Of a DNA stretch of 64,000 nucleotides, positions 42,872 through 51,129 are shown piece after piece. Origin of the DNA: Paucilactobacillus vaccinostercus DSM 20634 (GTDB lineage: Bacteria > Bacillota > Bacilli > Lactobacillales > Lactobacillaceae); NCBI RefSeq assembly GCF_001436295.1, contig NZ_AYYY01000021.1, positions 1-64,000 on the forward strand. The letters run 5' to 3'. Below the pieces are notes generated by a model. It was given only the letters and a program-made list of their open reading frames with translations. It ran no database searches and was not told the DNA's origin. How positions within the stretch are numbered: the stretch's first letter is position 1; every line of letters starts with the position of its first letter. Both the position numbers and the translations under genes were made by a program.

Positions 42872-43491
42872 AATTACAAGTCGCAATTGATCGTGTTGAT
42901 TTAGAAACTGCTAAACGATTGGTCCAGCAGTTAGACGGGGTTGTAGATATTATTGAACTTGGAACATCCCTAATTAAAGATTACGGATTTTTACAACTCA
43001 AAAAAGCGTTTGCTGGAACATGGCATTCGGAACTGTTGTACGATGGCAAAACTATCGATGAGGGTGTATACGAGTTCGAAAAGGGGTTTGATGCGGGGGC
43101 CGATATTTTAACCGTGATGGCTGCTTCATCAGTCGATACCTTGACCAAGGTATACGATGTGACACAACAACGGAATAAACAGATTTTTATTGACTTGATG
43201 GAAGTTAATGAAGAAAAAATTCAAACGATTCAACATTTTGAACATGCAATTTATGGACTGCATCATTCAAAGGATTCGGAAAGTACGTTTGATGCCGCGG
43301 ATTCAGTGGCTCATTTTCAAGCAACTTTCCCGACAATTAAGCATATTTCGGTTGCAGGGGGCATTGATTTGACGACAGCTCAAAAATTGGCTGATCAAGG
43401 AATCGTTGATTCTGTAATCGTTGGAAGCAAAATTGTCAAAGATGAAAACCCACTACAAGCGGCTCAAAAATTTATGGAGGTAATTCGTTAA
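42868..43491 (+). CDS. hxlA: 3-hexulose-6-phosphate synthase-like protein (orotidine decarboxylase superfamily)
   Basis: 207 residues. Superfamily landmarks: LQVAIDRVDLETAKRLV, VDIIELGTSLIKDYG, LYDGKTIDEG (the D-x-K-T-x-D catalytic triad), AGADILTVMAA, and ISVAGGID / VIVGSKIV at the phosphate-binding end. Family members cleave D-arabino-3-hexulose 6-phosphate to ribulose 5-phosphate and formaldehyde (reversible), or decarboxylate 3-keto-L-gulonate 6-phosphate. The following hexuloisomerase favours the first. DGKTIDEG replaces the usual DLKTMDAG, so specificity may differ. Translationally coupled to the kinase. Confidence 0.82.
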   Translation: MKLQVAIDRVDLETAKRLVQQLDGVVDIIELGTSLIKDYGFLQLKKAFAGTWHSELLYDGKTIDEGVYEFEKGFDAGADILTVMAASSVDTLTKVYDVTQQRNKQIFIDLMEVNEEKIQTIQHFEHAIYGLHHSKDSESTFDAADSVAHFQATFPTIKHISVAGGIDLTTAQKLADQGIVDSVIVGSKIVKDENPLQAAQKFMEVIR

Positions 43492-43492
43492 A

Positions 43493-44035
43493 ATGACACT
43501 AGTGAATGACGTAATGAGTGAAGTTGATCATGTGATGGCAATGGTCAGTCTCCCAGAGGTAGAACAAGCAGAAAAATTAATTCAAAAGGATAAGCGAATC
43601 TTTGTATTAGGGGCAGGCCGTTCTGGCTTTATGGCAAAGGGATTTGCGATGCGCTTGATGCAAATTGGTTTTCAAGTATATGTGATCGGTGAAACCATTA
43701 CACCATCAATTCAAGCCGGCGATGTCCTGATTTCGATTTCGGGGTCTGGGAAGACATCCAGCATCCTAGAACTGACACAGCGTGCTAAAGATGACGGCGT
43801 GACCGTGATTGGTGTGACTAGCAATGCCGCTTCACCACTTGGCCAGGTAGCAGACGCGGTGATTACAGTGCCGGGTGCAACTAAAAATGGTAGTGGCATT
43901 GACTCAATTCAACTATTGAGTACATTATTTGATCAAAGTGTCCACATCACTCTCGATATTGTATGTTTACAACTGAGTCGACGTGATCACGTGTCGAACG
44001 ATGATGCTGCCAACACCCACAGTAACATGGAATAG
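43493..44035 (+). CDS. hxlB: 6-phospho-3-hexuloisomerase (SIS domain)
   Basis: 180 residues, single SIS domain: RIFVLGAGRSGFMAKGFAMRLMQIGFQVYVIGETITP, DVLISISGSGKTSSILELTQRAK, VTSNAASPLGQVADAVITVPG. The length and these blocks match the hexuloisomerase family, which interconverts D-arabino-3-hexulose 6-phosphate and fructose 6-phosphate. GGAGG lies before the ATG. Last gene of the operon; terminator directly downstream. Confidence 0.88.
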   Translation: MTLVNDVMSEVDHVMAMVSLPEVEQAEKLIQKDKRIFVLGAGRSGFMAKGFAMRLMQIGFQVYVIGETITPSIQAGDVLISISGSGKTSSILELTQRAKDDGVTVIGVTSNAASPLGQVADAVITVPGATKNGSGIDSIQLLSTLFDQSVHITLDIVCLQLSRRDHVSNDDAANTHSNME

Positions 44036-44042
44036 CAACGAC

Positions 44043-44087
44043 AAAAAAGGCTATTACTTGCATTCATGACAAGTAGTAGCCTTTTTT
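44043..44087. terminator. Bidirectional terminator
   Basis: AAAAAAGGCTATTACTTG (44043-44060) pairs with CAAGTAGTAGCCTTTTTT (44070-44087). It ends the hexulose operon and overlaps the stop of the convergent gene. Confidence 0.9.
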
Positions 44088-44541
44088 AGTAGTCTAAGTC
44101 GAACCAAACAGGGGTATTTGTATCGTTCAGCGGTACTAGTGGCGTACCTTCGGAATTAATGAGTGGAATATCGCCCTGTACCGCCCAAGCAATAATGGTT
44201 GCCGCGGGATAGCCCATTTTTACCGTGCAAGCGGTTACGGTGGTGGCTTTTTGATCGTAATAGAGTTCGCACAGGTCGTTAATATGTTTCGAACGGTTTT
44301 CAACGTTGATCTGGCGTGCGTTGTCATCAGTAATGGCGACCACTGGTTGTCCATGGTCATCGAGTAAGGGGATGTTTCCATCCAACGCCCAGCGTGTTAC
44401 GGTTGGTAGCGTGTATCCGGTACTACTGACGACGTCTGCTAATGTATTATATTTTTCGTCGTTAAAATTCTGACGCAACAGCATAATATTTTGATTACGT
44501 CGTTCGTTACTAGCTAAGCCTAAGTCGTCAAGTTTTCCCAT
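44086..44541 (-). CDS. Hypothetical protein with two internal repeats
   Basis: 151 residues built from two similar halves of about 60: YNTLADVVSSTGYTLPTVTRWALDGNIPLLDDHGQPVVAI and TTVTACTVKMGYPAATIIAWAVQGDIPLINSEGTPLVPL. Each half looks like a helix-turn-helix-like unit ending in [RA]WA-x-x-G-[ND]IPL, recalling MerR-type or excisionase-like winged turns, so nucleic-acid binding is possible. AGGGGTG precedes the ATG. No family recognised. Confidence 0.6.
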   Translation of the reverse strand: MGKLDDLGLASNERRNQNIMLLRQNFNDEKYNTLADVVSSTGYTLPTVTRWALDGNIPLLDDHGQPVVAITDDNARQINVENRSKHINDLCELYYDQKATTVTACTVKMGYPAATIIAWAVQGDIPLINSEGTPLVPLNDTNTPVWFDLDY

Positions 44542-44630
44542 TGCAAAACACCCCTAAAGTCGCGTTAATTAGTGATCCTATTATAGCATGGAACTCTAAA
44601 GATTTGAGTTTTGTGTCAAAGTGGGCCGAC

Positions 44631-44987
44631 TTATTTAAGTGCCTGCTGTAAAAGCGGCAGTAAGACTACGGCATTGTTATGCTCACGGTCCTTGGCTGCG
44701 TATAATAACACCACATTTTCGGGCTGGTCATCTTGAATCTGTTGCGCCAACTTTGTTACAGCGCCACTTTCAGTTAACTCTTGTTCAAATCGAGTTTTAA
44801 ACTCTGAAAATCGTTCAGGATCATGACCAAACCACTTCCTTAGTTCGGTGCTGGGTGCGATTTCTTTATCCCACAGGTCAAGTTTAGCATCTGTTTTTTT
44901 GATTCCGCGTGGCCAGATTCGGTCGATTAAAATGCGAAAGCCGGTTGGTTGGTCATCATCATAAATTCTGGCGGTTATAATCGTCAT
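44631..44987 (-). CDS. DUF488-family protein
   Basis: 118 residues. DUF488 landmarks: FRILIDRIWPRGIKKTDAKLDLWDKEIAPSTELRKWFGHDPERF and VVLLYAAKDREHNNAVVL. Function of the family is unknown; members are small cytoplasmic proteins. The ATG at 44987 follows AAGGGGGTG; upstream in-frame starts lack ribosome sites. Confidence 0.88.
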   Translation of the reverse strand: MTIITARIYDDDQPTGFRILIDRIWPRGIKKTDAKLDLWDKEIAPSTELRKWFGHDPERFSEFKTRFEQELTESGAVTKLAQQIQDDQPENVVLLYAAKDREHNNAVVLLPLLQQALK

Positions 44988-45052
44988 TGTCGACACCCCC
45001 TTCATAAGGATATTGTACCCGCTTTCAGATATCATGGGTAGCAATTCGTTTC

Positions 45053-45300
45053 AAAAAAGACAGCCCACGGGAAGGAGGGCTGCCAAAAAGAGTATCCGTC
45101 ACGGGTCATCGTTGGATGACTGGTGACATGCTAGAGTGAACGTCGACCGATCTAGTAAGCAAATTAGGAAGATCTTAGCGGAATACGTCAGTTATTATTG
45201 CGGCGTCCGATGGTAAAGGGTGGATGGCAGCTAACCGTAGTCGGCTGCTTTTTCCAAACCACTGACGAGAGTTGATTAAAAATTTGAGCATTTAGCTCAG
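45053..45300 (-). ncRNA. Structured small RNA candidate A
   Basis: On the minus strand a TATACT -10 box (45306-45311) is followed by about 250 non-coding bases ending in a terminator (CAGCCC/GGGCTG stem, 45061-45082, then TTTTTT). It shares sequence blocks with candidate B (50654-50832): GAGC...GCTC hairpin near the 5' end, AACTCTCGTCAGTGGTTTG, and CGCAATAATAACTGACG. CGTCAGT can pair with ACTGACG; in B the same helix is CATCAGT with ACTGATG, a compensatory change. Class unknown; 6S-like length but not assignable. Confidence 0.6.
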
Positions 45301-45336
45301 AGAGCAGTATACCGCAGTTAATCTTAAATATCATCA

Positions 45337-46254
45337 TTACTTTAAGTGGGTGGTTTGATCACTTAACGTCTCACTCGTCAGCAGTGAACCAGTACTTCGT
45401 GCGACGATTTGAGCGGCTAACTGGTTTGCATGTTGAATGGCTTCTGGAAGAGAATCACCAGCTAATAAGTGGGCCATGAGGCCGCCACAATGGGTGTCAC
45501 CAGCGCCGATGGTGTTAACTACCGTCGTTGAGACTGCGGGGATGATTTTAGCGTGGCGACCGTCATAGTAATAGGTTCCCCGCGCTCCGAGCGTCACAAT
45601 TACTGGACTATGAGTGCGATGGAAAATTGCAGCAGCTTGTTGCTCCAACGTTGGTTGATCTGGAACTAGTAATTGAATTTCGGTTGCGTTACCATGCACA
45701 ATCACATGATCAGTTAAAAGTTGATCAATCGTGCGGGGCGATAGTCGACTAATCCAGGGTGAGGCGTCAAACAGTAAGAACGATTCTACTGACCGCCGGG
45801 CGAGGGTCGTCAGTAAGACATCAGCGGTAGCCTGTTCAGCGAGTTCGTAGCCACTGAGATAAATGTACTTGTATTCCGATAAATCGGTGTTATAAAACCA
45901 GTTGGGGCTCCAGTGCTGGTCGACGCCTGGAATTGTTAAGAAACTTCGCTCACCATTTGGTTCGACCATTGAAAGATCCCAGCCGTTGTCACCGGCCTTG
46001 ACGGATAGTTTAACTGGAATTTGATGTTGATAAAAATAGTCGCGAACAAGGTTAGCATAGTGCCCGGTGCCGATGGGGACGAGCAGATCTGCCGGCGCAT
46101 GGCAGTGGGTGGTTGCACCGTAAACGTTGAATGCTGAACCGCCAACTCGGTAGGATTGTAGGTTGCCACGCACATCAGTACCAGTTGTGGGGAGTTGTGG
46201 AACGTCGACGATGACGTCGACGTATGCAGCGCCAATAATTAATATTTTTTGCAT
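45337..46254 (-). CDS. PfkB-family carbohydrate/nucleoside kinase
   Basis: 305 residues. Landmarks: ILIIGAAYVDVIVDVP, VGGSAFNVYGA, and the catalytic NTIGAGDTHCGGL. Last gene of an operon with an NCS1 permease (1-base overlap) and an ADP-ribosylglycohydrolase-family gene. This recalls the E. coli yegTUV arrangement (transporter, ADP-ribosylglycohydrolase-like, PfkB kinase). Likely phosphorylates a nucleoside or ribosyl compound imported by the permease. Substrate inferred from context only. Confidence 0.82.
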   Translation of the reverse strand: MQKILIIGAAYVDVIVDVPQLPTTGTDVRGNLQSYRVGGSAFNVYGATTHCHAPADLLVPIGTGHYANLVRDYFYQHQIPVKLSVKAGDNGWDLSMVEPNGERSFLTIPGVDQHWSPNWFYNTDLSEYKYIYLSGYELAEQATADVLLTTLARRSVESFLLFDASPWISRLSPRTIDQLLTDHVIVHGNATEIQLLVPDQPTLEQQAAAIFHRTHSPVIVTLGARGTYYYDGRHAKIIPAVSTTVVNTIGAGDTHCGGLMAHLLAGDSLPEAIQHANQLAAQIVARSTGSLLTSETLSDQTTHLK

Positions 46255-47606
46255 TAAATTCGACCTCGTTTAAATGTTTTAACGATCAGCATACAGAAGA
46301 TAGCGACTACAGCTGAAAGAAAAACACCCAAACTATTATTGCGAAAGATGCCATGGGCAAATGGGCCATTCCAAATGGCGTTGTTTGTGAACAGAAAACC
46401 GGTTGCTGTGGCCAAAATCCAAGATAAAATACCACCGAAATTATAGTGAACCAGTGAATCTTGTTTGACCAGTTGGATATCATAGCCGTGCCGCCGAAAC
46501 ATGATGCTATCACACAGGAAGATGGCGACCCAGCTAGCTAAACAAATCCCCAGAAAATTAAGGAAAATTTCAAAGTTACTGAGGAAGTTGCCTGAAATAA
46601 AGAGGACGTAAATTGGAATTAGAATCACGATGGCACCGTGAATCAGAAGGGACGTTGGTTGAGAGACATGAATGCCAATTGTTGCCAAGTTAATGCGGGC
46701 GGAACGAAACGAAATGATACATTGAGGAATTAGTCCACCGGCGGCAACTAGAAAGTAAATTACACCAATCCAGCTTGGAAGTGCGGCATACATGACACCA
46801 AAAGGATCGCCGGTAGTTGCGAGCGAGGGTTCGATGGTACTGAGTAGAATTCCACCGGCCATCAGAACAAACATTGGAACGGCACCGCCGAGGGTTGTAT
46901 TCCAAAAGGTTGCTGCGGGACGGGTTTGTGGGTTAACGTAGGCGCCCCAATCTGCGGCTGCCATCGACCAAGAAATACCGGATCCAGCCGCTACGATGCT
47001 GATAGCGGGAAGTACGCCTGTTATCCAGTTGCCGGATGGAAGCGCAAAGGCAGCGTGCCAGTCGGCTTTAACAAGAAAAAGAATCAGAATAACAACGGTC
47101 AAAATACCAAAGATGTAACTGAGCCAGGTTTGAATTTTAGCGAGTGTGTTTTCCGTGAGTAACCCGGAGCAAATGACTAAGCCGCCAAAAATAATTAACG
47201 CAATGGCCTTAGTGACCGTATTTTTTTCAACGTGAATTACATTAAAAAGTGATACTAACAGTAGTGTTCCTGTAATGACGTTGACCGCGAGCCAGCCAAC
47301 CATATTGAGCCAAGCAATCACGTTGGGAATTTTATTACCGTAAATGCCATATGCTGCACGACTAAGTTTGAATGTTGTGATGCCTTCTCGTTGGCCAATC
47401 ATGGCAACCCAACCTGGGGCTAAGAACGACAGTGCACCGATTAGGGCGGCGATCATGGATTGAGTAAATGACAGATGATAATTGACGATCATGGCCCCAA
47501 AAACGAAGCCCATGATACCAATGTTGGCGGCAAACCAGTTGTAAAATAGTTTGCCCGGAGTGAGTGTTTTTTCTGAATTGGGTACTTTAATAAAATCGTC
47601 TTGCAT
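46254..47606 (-). CDS. NCS1-family permease (cytosine/purine type)
   Basis: 450 residues with 12 predicted helices. NCS1 landmarks: LFYNWFAANIGIMGFVFGAMIV, PGWVAMIGQREGITTFKLSRAAYGIYGNKIPNVIAW, GSGISWSMAAADWGAYV, LFQ-like C-terminal helices. The family imports nucleobases, nucleosides or related compounds with H+ or Na+. It sits between the ADP-ribosylglycohydrolase-like gene (28-base gap) and the kinase (overlap), so it probably supplies their substrate. Confidence 0.85.
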   Translation of the reverse strand: MQDDFIKVPNSEKTLTPGKLFYNWFAANIGIMGFVFGAMIVNYHLSFTQSMIAALIGALSFLAPGWVAMIGQREGITTFKLSRAAYGIYGNKIPNVIAWLNMVGWLAVNVITGTLLLVSLFNVIHVEKNTVTKAIALIIFGGLVICSGLLTENTLAKIQTWLSYIFGILTVVILILFLVKADWHAAFALPSGNWITGVLPAISIVAAGSGISWSMAAADWGAYVNPQTRPAATFWNTTLGGAVPMFVLMAGGILLSTIEPSLATTGDPFGVMYAALPSWIGVIYFLVAAGGLIPQCIISFRSARINLATIGIHVSQPTSLLIHGAIVILIPIYVLFISGNFLSNFEIFLNFLGICLASWVAIFLCDSIMFRRHGYDIQLVKQDSLVHYNFGGILSWILATATGFLFTNNAIWNGPFAHGIFRNNSLGVFLSAVVAIFCMLIVKTFKRGRI

Positions 47607-47634
47607 TGAAATTAAATTCTCCCTTAAACGTTTT

Positions 47635-48633
47635 TTATAGGGTGGCAGTTAAAAGGTGTTGCCCATATTTTTTGAGATCATGGGTGGGATTCTTTTCGTC
47701 AATCAAGCGAATCCAAGTTGGATCAATTGATGCAATCCCATTTTTTGCGCCACAGATCGCAGTGGCCATTGCTCCGATTGTATCCGTGTCACCACCTAAA
47801 TTGGCACACATCACGGCGCATTTTTTGACGTCTTGCGTGTAGTACGCAATCGCAAGCGCAGCTGGAATACTTTCTGAAATCATTGTGCCCGTCCCAATTA
47901 GGGTGTATATGGCATGGCTGAAAGCGACGGCATCATTTGTGTATTGGTGCGCGAGACGTACGCCTAACTCGGTTCGTGCACGGACTTGTGCTGCCCAAGT
48001 GGGCGCTCCGAGCTGCCGAGCTTGATCACTTGGGTTTAGGGCAAAGGTGATGAGATCTTCCCACGAGTAGTCGGCAATACCGGCGGTAACGGCTGCGGCA
48101 ATTGCGGTTGCACCACTATAGGCGACATCGCTAGAGTGGGTCATTTTGGTGATCTCACACACCATTGTCACTAGGGCGTCACAATCAGCGGGGGTAAATA
48201 AAGTCCCGATTGGGGCAATGCGCATTCCGGCCCCATTAGTTAAGGCCTTTTTAGTAACATCGGTCGGGTCTTCGTGATGACGAATCGCTAATAATGCAGC
48301 TTTACTGCTAGGACCCAAAATATTGTTGTGCCACGCATCGACTTCATTGGCCCATTGCATGATATGATCTACAAGACAAGCTTGATCGGGGTGCCAGTCG
48401 GTTTCAATTAAGGCATCAATAATAGCAAGTGCTTGATTGGTGTCGTCGGTGTATTCGCCCTTAGTAAAGTTGCAGGCAACGTTGTTGGAACTAGGCCCAT
48501 CAAGAAATTCCGTGATAGGGTGTTTAAAGTACGCATGGATTTGTTCAATTGGCCAGAGCTCGGAAGGCATTCCGAAAGCGTCCCCGATGGCCTGACCGTA
48601 CAGGGTACCTAAGATATGATCTATGTTACGCAT
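47635..48633 (-). CDS. ADP-ribosylglycohydrolase-family protein
   Basis: 332 residues, one domain covering nearly all. Landmarks: GTLYGQAIGDAFGMPSE, GEYTDDTNQALAI (metal-binding TDDT), GPSSKAALLAI, NGAGMRIAPIG and NLGGDTDTIGAMA. Family members cleave N- or O-glycosidic bonds of ADP-ribosyl groups using two Mg ions. In this operon it more likely hydrolyses a nucleoside-like compound, releasing a ribose derivative for the kinase. First gene of the operon; an inverted repeat in its upstream region may be the operator. Confidence 0.88.
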   Translation of the reverse strand: MRNIDHILGTLYGQAIGDAFGMPSELWPIEQIHAYFKHPITEFLDGPSSNNVACNFTKGEYTDDTNQALAIIDALIETDWHPDQACLVDHIMQWANEVDAWHNNILGPSSKAALLAIRHHEDPTDVTKKALTNGAGMRIAPIGTLFTPADCDALVTMVCEITKMTHSSDVAYSGATAIAAAVTAGIADYSWEDLITFALNPSDQARQLGAPTWAAQVRARTELGVRLAHQYTNDAVAFSHAIYTLIGTGTMISESIPAALAIAYYTQDVKKCAVMCANLGGDTDTIGAMATAICGAKNGIASIDPTWIRLIDEKNPTHDLKKYGQHLLTATL

Positions 48634-48749
48634 AAAATATTGAACTTCTTTCTAAAAGAGTTAATCGCATCTGATGGAATTTCCCGGGCCCAGGATGAAT
48701 AAAAAGGAGCTTTAAGCGTCATCAGATGAAACGTTGTAACTAATGGTTA

Positions 48750-48776
48750 TTGCTAAATACAGTTATCATTTAGCAA
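48750..48776 (-). promoter_or_regulatory. Inverted repeat upstream of the nucleoside-salvage-like operon
   Basis: TTGCTAAAT (48750-48758) and ATTTAGCAA (48768-48776), extendable to 12 of 13 matching pairs, separated by 9 bases. On the minus strand TTGACA (near 48800) and TATAGT lie just upstream, so the repeat occupies the start of transcription. Candidate operator; regulator not in the window. The rest of the 400-base divergent region to ribB holds TTCGTGTT/AACACGAA arms (about 48864 and 48927) but no riboswitch. Confidence 0.55.
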
Positions 48777-49034
48777 CAACACTATAAGGATACCAGACCT
48801 GTCAAGACAGGTCACGAATAAAATATTTTGGAGGCCTAATGAAGTGGACCTAGTTTAATTTAAGTTCGTGTTTTATTGTAAAATAAGCTGATAATAGCGT
48901 TACATAACTATGATTATATTATTAACACGAACAATATTCTTAAATACTAAAAAATAATTTGTATTTTTGTGATAAACGAGGTATGATGATTTTGCACTTA
49001 ATACTACACATCAGAGAAAGAGGTTGTTAGGATT

Positions 49035-49694
49035 ATGTCAGATTATTTCAATACAGTTGAGGAAGCAATGGATCGTTTGAAGCAGGGTGGTTTCATTATT
49101 TTGTCAGATAATGAAGATCGCGAAAACGAAGGTGATCTCGTCGCACTTGCACAAGATGTCCAAGCAGATATCATTTATGATATGTTGCATGAAGCCAATG
49201 GATTAATGTGTGTACCAGTCAATGGTGAGATTGCGCAAAAGTTAGGCATTCATGATATGGTGGCCAATAGTACCGATCCCCACCAAACACCGTTTTCAGT
49301 GACGATGGACGGCACTTTTGAAGCAACGGGAGTTACAACAGGGGTTTCGGCATTTGATCGTGCTCGAACTATCCAACATATTGCGGATGATAAGGCTCAA
49401 GCAAGTGATTTTAATCATCCAGGCCATATTCAACCTTTGATTGCACAGCCTAATGGGTTGCGTGATCGTACAGGACACACGGAAGCGGCCGTTGATTTAG
49501 CCCTACTAGCCGGAAAGGCGCCAGCTGCAGTGATTATTGAAGTCCTCAAATTCGATGGCACGATGGCAAGAAGAGATGATTTGAAACAGTTATCCGACAA
49601 ACTGGACGTGCCATACATTACGATCGATCAAATTGTGAAGTATATGGATGCGCAACATATTCAAAGTGCCAGCCAATTAGTTTCCAGCAAGTAA
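49035..49694 (+). CDS. ribB: 3,4-dihydroxy-2-butanone-4-phosphate synthase
   Basis: 219 residues. Full RibB domain: FIILSDNEDRENEGDL (acidic metal-binding loop), DMLHEANGLMCVPV, TGVSAFDRARTI, SDFNHPGHIQPLIA, GHTEAAVDLALLAG. It converts ribulose 5-phosphate to the four-carbon precursor of riboflavin plus formate. It stands alone: no ribA, ribD, ribE or ribH nearby, and no FMN riboswitch upstream. GAGG-type ribosome site before the ATG. Either a remnant of the pathway or one supplying another use of the four-carbon product. Confidence 0.93.
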   Translation: MSDYFNTVEEAMDRLKQGGFIILSDNEDRENEGDLVALAQDVQADIIYDMLHEANGLMCVPVNGEIAQKLGIHDMVANSTDPHQTPFSVTMDGTFEATGVTTGVSAFDRARTIQHIADDKAQASDFNHPGHIQPLIAQPNGLRDRTGHTEAAVDLALLAGKAPAAVIIEVLKFDGTMARRDDLKQLSDKLDVPYITIDQIVKYMDAQHIQSASQLVSSK

Positions 49695-49755
49695 TTGTTA
49701 ACTGAATTCGGGAAATCAGTTAGCAAAGAGATTGGCAATTAAATAAGAGATAATG

Positions 49756-49801
49756 AAATGGAGTTGTTACAAGATAACGTAGTCTTGTAGCAACTCCATT
49801 T
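49756..49801 (+). terminator. Terminator of ribB
   Basis: AAATGGAGTTGTTACAAG (49756-49773) pairs with CTTGTAGCAACTCCATTT (49784-49801), one mismatch. Confidence 0.75.
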
Positions 49802-49807
49802 GTGTTG

Positions 49808-49858
49808 AACAAAAAAAGGCCCCACACAAAAGTGTGAGACCAGCCATTAAATAACGCG
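49808..49858 (-). ncRNA. Very short minus-strand transcript candidate C
   Basis: TATACT on the minus strand (49865-49870), in the same TATACTGCTC context as candidate A, is followed about 20 bases later by a terminator (GGTCTCACAC/GTGTGGGGCC, 49818-49841) with a T run. It would give a 40-60 nt RNA. It may simply be a promoter remnant plus the GNAT gene's terminator. Confidence 0.25.
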
Positions 49859-49921
49859 TCGAGCAGTATAGCATATTTTTACCAAAAGGAATAGCGCTTG
49901 ACGATATGGGCAGATCGCTAT

Positions 49922-50383
49922 TTAGTTGTTAAAGTAGCTAATGCTTTTCATTAAAATACGACGGTCATGACCAAACCTGTCTGATCGATGGTTAACTTGT
50001 TGGTAATTCATTTGTTCATACAACCCGTTTTTTTCTGTCGCAATATAGGTTGTATCGAAACCTGCTTGGGCTGCAGCTCCCTCAGCTTGACGGACGAGTT
50101 CAAGTGTAAGACCGATTCCGTAACCGCGGTAACTCTCATTGACGAAAATCGAACTGACAAATGGGCTGAGTGGGGTAGCTTTGAAAACATCGTTTTTTAA
50201 TAGCGCACAAAAACCAACAACTTGATCGCGGTCACTAATTACAATGACGCGTTCCCAGTCAAGAAAGGCATGGTTGTGCATAAGGTGTGCGAGATGTTCA
50301 CCCACGATCGGAGAGCTATTATGAATTTTTTCAGCAAACATCTCCCATTTTGAATCGAATTGGTGCATAACCGTAATTTCCAT
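49922..50383 (-). CDS. GNAT-family N-acetyltransferase
   Basis: 153 residues. Acetyl-CoA-binding motif A: PFVSSIFVNESYRGYGIGLTLELVRQAE; the RVIVISDRDQVVGFCALL strand precedes it and YIATEKNGLYEQMNYQQV follows. The acceptor cannot be predicted. AAAGGGG precedes the ATG. Confidence 0.85.
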   Translation of the reverse strand: MEITVMHQFDSKWEMFAEKIHNSSPIVGEHLAHLMHNHAFLDWERVIVISDRDQVVGFCALLKNDVFKATPLSPFVSSIFVNESYRGYGIGLTLELVRQAEGAAAQAGFDTTYIATEKNGLYEQMNYQQVNHRSDRFGHDRRILMKSISYFNN

Positions 50384-51129
50384 TGATCAAATTCCCCTTT
50401 GATGTTAGATCGATTTATGTATAATCCCCGTGCTTGATAGATGTAATCACCAAACAAGAGATGATTTTAGTCGGATTCCAGTTGACTTGCAACTGGTCGA
50501 TCAGTTCTAAAAGACAAACATTATGCGGATAAATCAGACAATTAGTACACTTATTTTCAATTGATCGGAATTATTACAATTGTGTAACTCATTTAGCTAT
50601 AATTAAATTCACATTATATTATAATAAACTAGTGCATTCACGACTAATTCAATCAAAAAAACGACCCCATCCTGAAAGGGTCGTCATTCAAATCATTGCC
50701 GCTTCATCTAGTGATGAAGTACATCAGTTGTTATTGCGACAATGGTTTATGTCGGGGTAACGTGCGAAAACTGCACATTCAAACCACTGATGAGAGTTTG
50801 TTGCGATAAATATGTTGAGCTGGTTAAGCTCAAAAAGCAGTATATCGTAAAAACCGAATGATTTCACCTATACTTTTAGTATTATTCGTGCTTTGCGTGT
50901 CATCCTATCATCGTGAACGTAGGTTTAAAACAAGCCCAAAAGAGATATATAACGATAAGCATTTCAATGGATTCCAGCATTTTTAGGCTTAATTCGAAAT
51001 AAGATAAGAAATTGATTAACAAACGATTCAAATCACGTAAAAGTATTGAGCCGGCCCATTAAAACGGTTAATATTAAAATTGAAATGATGCAATTATGAT
51101 TGAATTGCGTAATATTGGGAGGAAATCAA
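50384..51129. other. Intergenic region holding small RNA candidate B
   Basis: About 750 bases without a protein gene. RNA candidate B occupies 50654-50844; the sides are AT-rich. A GGGAGGAAA site at about 51117 belongs to the LysM-protein gene. No other structure was recognised. Confidence 0.5.
50654..50832 (-). ncRNA. Structured small RNA candidate B, paralogue of A
   Basis: Minus-strand TATACT (50839-50844), then about 180 non-coding bases ending in a terminator (ACGACCC 50661-50667 with GGGTCGT 50678-50684, T7 tail). Shared blocks with candidate A: TTGAGCT/AGCTCAA hairpin at the 5' end, AACTCTCATCAGTGGTTTGA, and CGCAATAACAACTGATG. The CATCAGT/ACTGATG helix differs from A by a paired change. 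GGTTT and AAACC further close the same stem. Length is 6S-like; class not assigned. Confidence 0.62.

Noticed and set aside
48840-49034. FMN riboswitch upstream of ribB
   Set aside because: None of the conserved aptamer blocks is present.
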